From assembly GCF_000485595.1 (NCBI RefSeq), contig NW_014577699.1:66937-93616 (forward strand): 26,680 nucleotides of DNA, written 5' to 3'. This document shows positions 1-7,823 of this stretch, one piece after another. The notes below the pieces were generated by a model. That model searched no databases. It worked only from the letters and a program-made list of their open reading frames with translations, and was not told the origin of the DNA. The position numbers were made by a program, and so were the translations under genes. Source of the stretch: Priapulus caudatus. Lineage: Eukaryota > Priapulida > Priapulimorpha > Priapulimorphida > Priapulidae. Numbering within the stretch: position 1 is the first letter of the stretch; every line of letters begins with the position of its first letter.

Positions 1-72
1 CAAGGGACTGAAGCCTTATTACGAATAACCTTACGAGAGACATATGAGTTTACACCTGAGGTGATAGCCTGT

Positions 73-1041
73 TTAATTACATTCAAGGGATCTCTTTGTC
101 GGATCACTGGAAAAGTATGAGGCAGTAAAGTGATTCGAAAGTGCCTCTTTATCAGCCTTATCAAAGAGAAGAATCTCACGAGTTCCTAAGTTAGCTGCTT
201 TGACTGGAGAAAGATCTAAATTAAAGATGACACAATCATGATCACTAATACCAGGGACCACAGATATAGATGAAACCAAATTGAGGAAATTAGTAAATAC
301 TAAATCAAGAATGTTGCTACAAGTTTCAGTACATCCAGTAGGCTGAGTGACAAGTTGAGTCAGGGAATGACTAGTACACAAATCGAGCAGTTGACTACAT
401 AAATGAGTATCTCGTTGGCCAGTCACTGAATAGGACTGCCAATCAATTCCAGGCAAATTAAAGTCACCACAAATGAGTGTAGGTGGATAAGACTCATTAT
501 GACGAGAGAAGAAAGCGTTCACAGAATTAGCGATTCTAGTGAGTTGATCAAGAGGGGGCCTGTACCCAATCATGGAATATAAGGGCTTAGAATTCTTAAC
601 ATTTAGCTTCACCCAAGTGAGTTCTGCTCCTTCTTCATCAAAAGAGGTAACTAAAGAGCTAGAAATGGACTTCTTAACAGCAATAAAAACGCCACCCCCA
701 TGACGGTTACGATCTTTCCTATAAACATTGAAGTTATCGAGAAACACCTAACTGGATGGGATAGAGGGGTCCAGTTTAGATTCAGTGCCAAGAACAATAT
801 CTGGCAAGTGGTCATTAATTAGGTTAAGAAATGCTGGATTAGCATCACCTTTGATGCTATTGAAGTTACTCAAAACGAATTTCAATTTATTCCTAGGACG
901 AGAGTTCTTAGCAGTGCGTTGAGGAGGAAGTTGAGCACTGACGTCTTGGTGAAGAAGTGGAGGCCTGAAGGGGGGAAAACGAATTTGGGTGCGACAAATC
1001 ATCAATGTCAAAAAAACTACCAGAAAGATTAGGAAGACCAC
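73..1041 (-). pseudogene. AP-like (EEP) endonuclease domain of the CR1/L2-like LINE, with one internal stop
   Basis: One minus-strand frame runs from 1041 to a TAA at 73-75, interrupted only by TAG at 748-750. The residues before it (LSNFNSIK, then DIVLGTESKL ... PSIPSS) and after it (VFLDNFNVYRKDRNRHGGG) are continuous endonuclease sequence, so a single nonsense change is the simplest explanation. Family landmarks are present in order: Asn in SNFN, catalytic Glu in GTESK, the glycine-rich HGGGVFIAVK, Asp and Asn in CGDFNLPGIDW, and the terminal SDH in GISDHDCVIFNL. The enzyme nicks target DNA to prime reverse transcription. The first ~45 residues of this frame (hydrophobic, before RNKLKF) are probably out of the original frame. 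A frame change near 110 ends the match on the C-terminal side. Confidence 0.85.
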
Positions 1042-1355
1042 ACTGGGAACAAATCCAAACTACTATAGGTTTGGGGAATTAACATGTTCTAAGAATTTCA
1101 CCTCTTCCAATCTAGAGCAACGGAAATGAAACCATGTAGTGTAACATCCTCCCATCATCCCTGTTCATCATTCCTGTTTACAGTAGTGCATACATCACAA
1201 CAAATTGCTTTCTGATTGGAGCGACAAGGCTTCCAACAAGAACCACAAGGGAATTTAATCGGGCCAGGGTTAAGTTCAATATCACCACTCAAAATAAGTA
1301 AAAATATACAAAGCCACAATTTATGCTTTTTGCTAGAAACATGACCAATGACAAC
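1038..1355 (-). pseudogene. LINE N-terminal region: 2A-like motif followed by a split PHD-type zinc finger
   Basis: The segment 1355-1158 is open and reads a basic stretch (SSKKHK), a hydrophobic run (LWLCIFLLIL), SGDIELNPGP, then PCGSCWKPC and ICCDVC. The finger resumes in another frame at about 1140 with TWFHFRC, and in a third frame at 1057 with WICSQCGLPN. Together these supply the C-x2-C ... C-x2-C ... H-x2-C ... C-x2-C ligand series of a PHD finger. About 47 bp (roughly 1138-1184), bounded by repeats of CACTAC, separate CDVCT from TWFH and break the frame; a second frame change lies near 1065. PHD fingers typically bind histone tails; in a LINE the role is unproven. No in-frame ATG is visible between the upstream stop and the motif, so the true start is unknown. 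Confidence 0.75.
1260..1286 (-). other. 2A-like ribosome-skipping motif (GDIELNPGP)
   Basis: The codons GGT GAT ATT GAA CTT AAC CCT GGC CCG spell G-D-I-E-L-N-P-G-P. This matches the 2A consensus D-(V/I)-E-x-N-P-G-P exactly and is preceded by a hydrophobic stretch ending LLILS, as in active 2A peptides. In known 2A sequences the ribosome fails to form the Gly-Pro bond, so one ORF yields two products. Such motifs have been reported at the N terminus of AP-endonuclease-type non-LTR retrotransposons of trypanosomes and marine invertebrates. Skipping here would detach a short leader from the PHD-endonuclease-RT protein. Activity is inferred from the motif only. Confidence 0.8.
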
Positions 1356-1380
1356 TTAATGGGGGCGAGTAGTACAATTA

Positions 1381-1943
1381 GGTAAAAGTAGAGGTACTTA
1401 TAAACACTGTGCCTGTGGTATAAGGGAATTTGCAGGACTAGAGCTAAGAGCATAAACATGAGATGCAAATACCAGGATAACGAGACAGCAAAAATTTATG
1501 TGATTATGTAATATACACATTAAATAAACAAGTCTTTACAAATGCAAGCAAGTAGAGTAGAGCACTCAATGTAGCTATGTCGTTAAGTCGCGTAGTTTAA
1601 GAATGGCCTCCAAACCGTGGGAAAACACTACAAAAATTTATGACTCAAAGTATCATTTCACAATGCTAAAAATTACAAGATTGCACTTATCAGCAAATAC
1701 TTGGAGGTTTAAAATACACATAAATCACGAGAATAAATTTAAGAGGCGGTGAATAAACTAAGAACAAGAGCCGCAGAGCGTCTGGGCTCATCAGAGGTCT
1801 GTTGCTACGGTTATAAACGTATTATTCTTCTTATATATATAATAATATTATAACGTAACTTCTGCATTCTGCATACGTCCCAAATCCCATTGGTTGATAC
1901 AAATCGCGTGCCTGAACCTCCTGTTTTATGGTGCATTGTGACC
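1381..1943. other. No gene recognised; AT-rich flank 5' of the minus-strand LINE
   Basis: This AT-rich stretch has no coding pattern I trust. It may hold the LINE's 5' untranslated region: a GC-richer patch with a short GAGCC/GGCTC hairpin lies around 1770-1795. I see no element boundary or target duplication that would fix the LINE's 5' end. Confidence 0.4.
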
Positions 1944-1958
1944 TTAACCCTAACCCTA
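1944..1958 (-). repeat. Short interstitial telomere-like repeat (TTAGGG type)
   Basis: TTAACCCTAACCCTA is two and a half units of the animal telomere repeat on the complementary strand. It sits beside the tRNA-like sequence and probably reflects repair or transposon sequence rather than a chromosome end. Confidence 0.5.
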
Positions 1959-1998
1959 TTAGATAGAAAAATACAGAAAACTTGTAAATAATAAAAAA

Positions 1999-2066
1999 TC
2001 TGATGGGATTCGATTCAAGGACATTTGAGCCGTAATCCTGTGCTGTAGCCGTTGGGCTATCCAGAC
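1999..2066 (-). repeat. tRNA-like sequence with Pol III boxes (degenerate tRNA or SINE head)
   Basis: On the minus strand TAGCCCAACGG (2059-2049) fits an A box, and GAATCGAATCC (2016-2006) matches 9 of 11 B-box positions, 32 bases apart. The 68-base unit ends CAGA followed by six T, a Pol III terminator. The acceptor ends pair only partly (TCTG with CAGA) and the D and anticodon stems are poor, so it is not a working tRNA. A tRNA-derived SINE head or a tRNA pseudogene fits best. Confidence 0.5.
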
Positions 2067-2119
2067 ATATTGGCTTTCCAGATTATGGATGTGCCATGAA
2101 TATGAGAACACTGTGACAT

Positions 2120-2715
2120 CATTGAGGCAGTTCAGGAATCCATGTTTAACCCTCCTCTTGAGGGTCAAAAGGTTATCAGACACTTACTCTTCGCACGTCA
2201 GTGGAAAGCACATTTCATGGTCCTTTCAATAAAGTTTTTCACTCTGTCTATTAGGCCATGACCTCAGAAAATGTCTGATATCTGACCTTTTCCCCACTGC
2301 CCTTTGACCTGTGACAGGTGTCCAATTATCGCACTGTGATGGGTTTCCTTGCCCCCATCACACGTATACACCGAATATTAGAGCATAGATCGAGCGTTCA
2401 GATCTTGTGCCTGGCAATTTCTGCATTTCGCGCGGCCTATACCTTAAGTTAAGGAGCGGAATGTTCCCCCCCTTCTTTTACACCATCTTTACATTTGACC
2501 TTTTTGACCCCCAGCTCCGACATCCCAACTCGGCTTTTCGGATTACCCCCCCCCCCTACGTCCCGGACCTTTCCGAATCCGTTAACTCGTCGTTGGCCGT
2601 TCTAGAATTTGTGCCCTTCCCAAATTGTTGTTGTTGTTGCACCGGTCACGCACGTTGATTATCATGCGATTCACGCAAGCTGTGCCATCTGACTACGTCA
2701 GTTTCATTGACGCTA
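2120..2715 (-). repeat. Hairpin-headed dispersed repeat, copy 1 (minus orientation)
   Basis: The reverse complement aligns along its length with the copies at 14445 and 18269. Shared blocks in order are the head hairpin (CTGACGTAGTCAGATG), AATCGCATGA, GGGCACAAAT, a G-rich run followed by TAATCCGAAAA, GGTCAAA motifs, TCCTTAACTTA, AATATTCGGTGTATA, AGGTCAAAGGGCAGTGGGG, GACATTTTCTGAGG, GAAAGGACCATGAAAT and GAGGGTTAAACATGG. The ends are approximate. It has no coding capacity; the short open frame at 2407-2658 lies inside it by chance. The copy has diverged from the other two by indels. Confidence 0.75.
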
Positions 2716-4830
2716 ACAATAGGATAAGAACCGTGAACATGCACTTGGATAAGTTAGTACATTTGCTATTCCACTTAAACTAAAAATCTCTCTCCACAAG
2801 GCCATAACTAGGCGCCCTCACTGATTATACTCAATTAGTTGACGACATGCTACAGTATACCTGGCAGCCTTCTGTAGTTAACAAGTCATTACCTTATAGT
2901 GATTCAAACGCGTATTAGTTTGTTCCAATCATCACTGGCTACATGACTAGAAATGTCTAATTGAAGATTCCGTAAATTCTGCGTCATCTGGCGCCAACGC
3001 AAATTAGGTTGGCAAGCAAAATAGGACCCTCGAATTCGGTTAGGCACCGTCACATGTACGCTAACGGTGCTTTGAGCAGAGAATTGTTGTCCCGGGTACT
3101 GCTTATATACGACTGACATGAGCTAGCTAGAAATGTCATCTCTGCGGCTTGTAATTCTCGGTCATTGAGGCTCAAGTAAATAATCTGTGCGGAGACCCGG
3201 TGCTAAATGAACGGGTATCCACATGTCTTCAATCTTTCAGGACACAGGCCCTGTATTCGTTTTTGACCAATATCACGTAAATACGCGTCAGTGCCCAGTG
3301 CTGCTTTCCATGTCTTTAGTCTGTGGCTCATCTTCCGGCGCGCTGGCGCTTAGTTCCGCGATCCTCTCCCCATCTAAGCGTTGGCTCCAACACAGCCCTA
3401 CTTCATTATCATCGAGCGTCCCGTGATTCGTTCGTGGATTCTCCGCCTTTCATTACAATCAAGCCCTACTGTTACGTATACAGTTTTTACGCGTGACTGC
3501 TACTATCGCTTAGCATTCGCGTACGGCCGAGCGAAAATGCATGCTGTGCGTGCGGTTTTTGCATGCGTGTGCGAAAATCGTCCGTGTGGACTATAAATCT
3601 GTATCCACACCCGTTTCGAAGTATGGCGGTTTCGAAATCTTTGTAAACAAGATCATGTCAACTGATTTCGTGGACTGCGGATTTCACATTAGACAGTTTC
3701 TTTAGTAACAGCAGTGATATTGGGACAAACTCAATTACGCGTCTTGGCTATAAGTAATTTTTTTTTTTTTTTTTTTTTTTGTATACTCATTAACTACACA
3801 AGGTGCCAGTTACTCTAGCATTTGTGCGTAAATTGCTAATCGACTGGGCCTTAATTTAGCTTTATACAGCGGATGAGATTGGCGCATAATTTAAATTTTC
3901 AGCTAATTACAAGAATTTTAGCTTTTCAAAGAATGCGTGCAATTTGGGGCATTCTAACGCTATCTCTGAACACATTATAGGAGACTCTTGGCAATCAACC
4001 TTTATCAATTGGTCGAAAACGAACAAACGAACTAAAATAGCGACAAATCGCGGTAGGGGCTGAAAATAGCGGCAATTTTTATTAAATGTCTAGACATAAT
4101 ATCTTTTTCTGTTTCCACCTCGCTTGCATTGTTTACTCAGACATAAGCTGCCTGCTCGGCGACGAGATTTGAATGAAAAAACACAATGCCGAATGGAACA
4201 ATCAGTGCATAAGTCATGCCACACAACATGCACACCAGCAACATGTAAACCCGGCCCCCAGCCAGGCATGGTCGTTACGTGATCAGCTACCTCAAATGTT
4301 TGCCCCTCTACTGCAGCCTGTGAACGAGGATTTTCTTTTCTGGTAAGCAAAAACAGATACACTGTATACTTCGCTGTCAGCCTACTGACTGTCTACACTC
4401 TACAGTCTACAGTCAGGTGCTGTTGAGGATATATAATTTAAATTGTTACATTGTTACCCCCCTCCCAATTTTCTCAACGAATTTAGACGTTTCACAAAAT
4501 CGACCCCTGGGACTGTCAAATCCGCGGATTTCCGCGGATCCGCGGAAGAATCTCATCCCTGTTAATAGACTACGGTATTCTTCGTCCCGGCAGCCGCCCC
4601 GGTGACACACAAAAGACGAGATAGTTGGCTGTGTTAGTTGGTACAGCGAAAATATAACACTCACACTGTCACTGTGCAGCGCTGCAATTAAACAAAGAGG
4701 TTGAAAACACTGGCAGCAAGAACAAGTCCGCGCCAGCTACAGCACACACGCCGCCATTAATTATATATACTACATGATGCCTAACTCGCCGCCGCACAGA
4801 CCACAACTCACAGTTTTAAATCAGTTACAA
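2716..4830. other. No gene recognised; includes a T23 tract and a CCGCGG-rich palindrome
   Basis: I found no convincing coding sequence on either strand in these ~2.1 kb. A homopolymer of 23 T occupies 3758-3780, possibly the remnant tail of a minus-strand retroposed sequence. Positions 4521-4546 hold three overlapping CCGCGG palindromes spaced by AT-rich or BamHI-like joints (TCCGCGGATTTCCGCGGATC and on). Open frames here (for example 4090-4362 minus) match no family I recognise. Confidence 0.4.
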
Positions 4831-5022
4831 CTCCGGTGTTTCTGCAGTCGACGTCACTTTCCAACTATCGTTGAATCGCGGAAGACTGCTGAACAAGCTA
4901 CACCCGCCATTTTTGACAATCAGCCCGCCACAATGCCGCTCAATCAACAGAAATTCCCAAATATACATGCGAAATGATCCTTGGCATGCTACATCTGAAA
5001 GCGGCGGCAAGCCCAATCGCTG

Positions 5023-5031
5023 GCGGCTGCG
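5023..5031. repeat. Left target-site duplication of the inner fold-back element
   Basis: GCGGCTGCG directly precedes TAGATAC, and the same nine bases follow the right terminus at 5678-5686. Confidence 0.85.
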
Positions 5032-5677
5032 TAGATACAATAATGTAACCCAAACCCAAGAGGATAGGGTTACAAAGTGTCCCTATCCTTTTCTGCGGAG
5101 AATGCCCGAGTGATCACTGCGGCCGGTTTGCTGGTGCGTTTTCAGATACTAGAACTTCCAAACTGGGTTTATTCTCAACACGAACCTTTCTCCGCTATCT
5201 GGGAACTTACTATGTATCGCAATACTCTGTATTAAACTAATATAACTTGTACAAAAATTCGAAGTGACGCCGGCAATATACTGAGCGCCATTTTCTGTTG
5301 CCTGTGACGTACTTCGGTTTGAAGAGTGGATTCACCGACCAATCGCGAGGGCGGCTGCGTTTGCCGATCGCTATGCGCATTGGAAATGCTACGTCACAGG
5401 TCAACAGAAATGGCGCTCAGTATATTCGCCGCTCGTCACTTCGAATTTTTGTAACAGGTTATATTAGTTTAATACAGAGTATTGCGATACATTGTAAGTC
5501 TTCCGAATAGCCGAGAAAGGTTCCTGTTTAGAATAAACCCAGTTTGGAAGTTCTAGTATCTGAAAACGCACCAGCAAACCGCGCCGAGTGATTCACTTGG
5601 GCATTCCTCCGCAGAAAAGGATAGGGACACTTTGTAACCCTATCCTCTTGGCGTTTGGGTTACCATTATTGTATCTA
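5032..5677. mobile_element. Inner fold-back element (646 bp) with ~280-bp inverted arms and 9-bp target duplication
   Basis: The termini are TAGATACAATAATG on both strands, and the arms (about 5032-5313 and 5388-5677) pair almost throughout, leaving a loop of about 75 bp. Landmarks present once per arm include AGAGGATAGGGTTACAAAGT, TCCTTTTCTGCGGA, AACTTCCAAACTGGGTTTAT and AAAATTCGAAGTGACG. GCGGCTGCG flanks both sides (5023-5031 and 5678-5686), and removing one copy restores the outer element's arm, so this is a true insertion. Nine-base duplications with long inverted repeats suggest a Mutator-like non-autonomous element; the superfamily is inferred. Confidence 0.88.
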
Positions 5678-6105
5678 GCGGCTGCGTTGATTGGCCCGCA
5701 AGTTTAATGTACAGGACTGGCTGCGAAACTGCTTTTGTTCTCATCGCGGGCGTGAGTCATGTTAGACGACCCTCTCTCTTGCTGTGCGCTCGTCGATCTG
5801 TATTGCCTAGCGGGATGCGGGTTTCGTCTATAACTGGGCGAAGTGCAGTGGATTTCATTATGGCATGCATAGATATTATGCTTGCTGCAGCCATCAGCGC
5901 AGCCGCCAGCGATTGGGCTTGCGCCGCCTTCAGATGCAGCATGCGAAGGATCATTTCGCATTGTATATTTGAGGAATTTCTGTGATTTGAGCGCATTGTG
6001 GTCGGGCCGATTGTACAAAATTGGTGACGGGTGTACGCTTGTTCAGCAGTCTTCCGCGATTCCAACGATAGTTGGAAAGTGGCGTCATCATGAATGTCAC
6101 CGGAG

Positions 6106-6652
6106 CTCTCCCAAAACGCTAGCCACAAGTTCCCATCTCGCTTAACACTACGTGGCGAGAGTCCTCCGTCGTGTAACAGTCGGAGAGCCTGGTCGGTTTA
6201 CCAAAACACGTCCGTTCACTACGGCTACGCCTACGGGTTTCACCACTCAACTCTAATAGTATGCCTGAAATAGTTTAAAGAAAGACCACACTTGCAGTCT
6301 ATGGGAGGTGTAAGTCGCAATGATAAAGCTAAAAGTACCGTATGAACGCTCTCAGTGGCATTTTTCATTGTTTTCTAATGCTCATGTCGATGATTCAGAT
6401 TATGAAGGTGGACTACAAATCCGGATGTTGACTGCTAATATTTCCGGATTCAGTAAAAGCAGGCGGTAGCGCAACAGCATAAAACAGCTAAATTTATGCA
6501 TACATAGTATTAATTTAGTTATTCGTTTAATAATGCTTACATTATATCTTTTTACAAATATAGATAACTATATAATAAATAATATATCTAAAATATAATA
6601 ATGTTTGTTGGTACACGGTGTACACTGGCACTGTACCGTACTACACCGCTGC
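6106..6652. other. No gene recognised; AT-rich spacer
   Basis: No coding sequence is supported. Bases 6480-6600 are strongly AT-rich with short ATATAAT runs. GTACACGGTGTACAC near 6611 is a short palindrome next to the small TAGACTGGT element. Confidence 0.4.
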
Positions 6653-6741
6653 TAGACTGGTGGTCGCTCCCACCTCGATTACTCTATGGGTAAGCCGATA
6701 GGTAGGACCTAAGCCGATAGGTGGTACCGTGTACCAGTCTA
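6653..6741. mobile_element. Miniature TAGACTGGT-terminus element (89 bp) with near-perfect 9-bp duplication
   Basis: The segment starts TAGACTGGT and ends ACCAGTCTA. It is flanked by CACCGCTGC (6644-6652) and CATCGCTGC (6742-6750), 8 of 9 bases identical. Inside, TAAGCCGATAGG occurs twice. The termini match those of the larger element at 7192, so both belong to one family of miniature inverted-repeat elements. No coding capacity. Confidence 0.65.
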
Positions 6742-6750
6742 CATCGCTGC

Positions 6751-7182
6751 TACACCGTAGCCGTAGGCTACAGCGTTTCCGATAAACGTCATTCCGTGAA
6801 CTTTTCTAGGTTCTGTCCTAGGAATGCAGAGGAATCGTCTCTGCATATATGTGTGGCAATTCATTGGAAAGGACGCATGTTAAATTGTCAACTTCGGGGC
6901 AATCAATATTGCTATGTCGCCGGCAATGTTGTCTACGTTCTAAGTAAGTTAGCTAAGGTTAAACGACGCGATAACGTTTGATAAATTACGCGATATTATA
7001 TTTATAACAATACTCACTATACAGACTACAGTATACTCTAGCCCTAGGCGGTTCAAGGATAGAGACCCTAGGGGGGGTCTTTGCTAGGGTTAGGAGACCC
7101 TATTGTGTATATTGACGTTAGTCACACAGCCTGGTCGGGTTATGTGCACAGAAAAAACTAACAAGCTAAGCTAATTCAGAGT
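6751..7182. other. No gene recognised
   Basis: The open frame at 6721-6981 has no family features and begins inside the adjacent miniature element. A small imperfect repeat of CCCTAGG/CTAGGG pieces lies at 7040-7105. Otherwise the sequence is featureless. Confidence 0.35.
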
Positions 7183-7191
7183 TACAACATA

Positions 7192-7631
7192 TAGACTGGT
7201 ACCCGGTCGACAGTTCCACACGCTACACTAACGACCGGTAGTCGCCGTTTAAAGCTTGGTAGCTATTGGTGAGTTGCGACTGACCAATCGCTACCAGTTC
7301 AGGTCCCTGGAAAATTGTCCATCCTAGACTGGTACCCGTTCGCCACCTTCACTCCGGCAAGTATCCTTCGCTACACTGACGTTAGTGTAGCGTGTGGAAC
7401 TGTTGACCGGGTACCAGTCTAGTACCCGTTCAAGGCGCCGCTCTCACTTATTCGTAACTTCCTAGGTGTTATTGTCGCCATTAGTGATTACAACGGGAAC
7501 GAGGCTGACAAAAATCGCTTTGCGCATGCGCGCATACGGTCAGAATCTGACCGTATAGATTAGGCCATACCGGTCGTCAGTGTAGCGAAGGATACTTGCC
7601 GGAGTGAAGGTGGCGAACGGGTACCAGTCTA
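7192..7631. mobile_element. TAGACTGGTACC-terminus inverted-repeat element (440 bp) with perfect 9-bp duplication
   Basis: The element starts TAGACTGGTACCCGGTCG and ends CGAACGGGTACCAGTCTA. TACAACATA flanks it on both sides (7183-7191 and 7632-7640). The two ends share the terminal 14 bases and CGCTACACT-ACGACCGGTA further in, but differ between. It holds a second, reversed mini-copy at 7325-7421 and a hairpin (ATACGGTCAG-AAT-CTGACCGTAT) at about 7536-7558. It carries no transposase and is presumably mobilised in trans. Confidence 0.85.
7325..7421. mobile_element. 97-bp reversed, internally deleted copy of the surrounding element
   Basis: The left half (7325-7381) is identical to the reverse complement of the outer right end (7575-7631). 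The right half (7380-7421) matches the reverse complement of the outer left end (7192-7233) at all but one of 42 bases. The two halves meet at a palindrome, CGCTACACTGACGTTAGTG. It is therefore what the outer element would look like with its middle deleted, in inverse orientation inside it. No clear target duplication is seen here; GTACCCGTTC follows directly, like a further broken end. Confidence 0.8.
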
Positions 7632-7823
7632 TACAACATATCAAAGCATCATGGGTAATGTCAAAGGTCAAGTCGTATAAACAAAGCGCAGTTGATCTGG
7701 ATCTGGATAGTTTTTTGCGTAGCCCACGGTTACGTGGATAATGACGCAGGGATAGCTATATAGGGAACGCTATAGCTAGCCATGGGGTGTGACCTAGCTT
7801 GGATTAGTTGACTGCCAGCGCAG

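Larger units (their letters stand above)
1..1380 (-). mobile_element. 5' part of a CR1/L2-like non-LTR retrotransposon (LINE), degenerate
   Basis: Reading right to left, the minus strand encodes the N-terminal half of a LINE polyprotein: a hydrophobic leader, a 2A-like motif, a PHD-type zinc finger, a low-complexity linker and an AP-like endonuclease. The order and the endonuclease type fit the CR1/L2 group, in which PHD domains are known. The reverse transcriptase would lie beyond position 1. Several frame changes and at least one in-frame stop show the copy is dead. After about position 110 the reading shifts frame: the codons for RDPLNVIKQAITSG and on to the left edge continue the linker expected after the endonuclease. 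The 5' end is not defined; an in-frame TAA at 1356-1358 precedes the open segment. Confidence 0.85.
4831..6105. mobile_element. Outer inverted-repeat DNA element interrupted by a second element
   Basis: The left arm (about 4831-5031) and right arm (about 5893-6105) are inverted copies with small indels. Shared blocks include CTCCGGTG, CACTTTCCAACTATCGTTG, ATCGCGGAAGACTGCTGAAC, ATGCGAAATGATCCTT and AAGCCCAATCGCTGGCGGC. With the 655 bp of inner insertion and its duplicated target removed, the element would be roughly 620 bp, with arms of about 200 bp and a GC-richer spacer (5687-5892). It has no transposase and is presumably non-autonomous. The outer ends and target duplication are not resolved. 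Overlapping open frames at 5704-6145 are by-products of the arms. Confidence 0.75.

Noticed and set aside
1944-1958. Telomere end
   Set aside because: Only about two and a half units, with ordinary sequence on both sides.
2407-2658. 83-codon plus-strand open frame
   Set aside because: It lies wholly inside hairpin-headed repeat copy 1, on the strand opposite the repeat's orientation, and matches no family.
4090-4362. 90-codon minus-strand frame with several Cys and basic residues (CTDCSIRHC ... CKRGGNRKR)
   Set aside because: The spacing fits no zinc-finger family I know, including the piggyBac C-terminal finger, and nothing upstream or downstream continues it.
5704-6145. Overlapping 87- to 123-codon frames on both strands
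   Set aside because: They arise from the arm and spacer of the outer inverted-repeat element and have no domain features.
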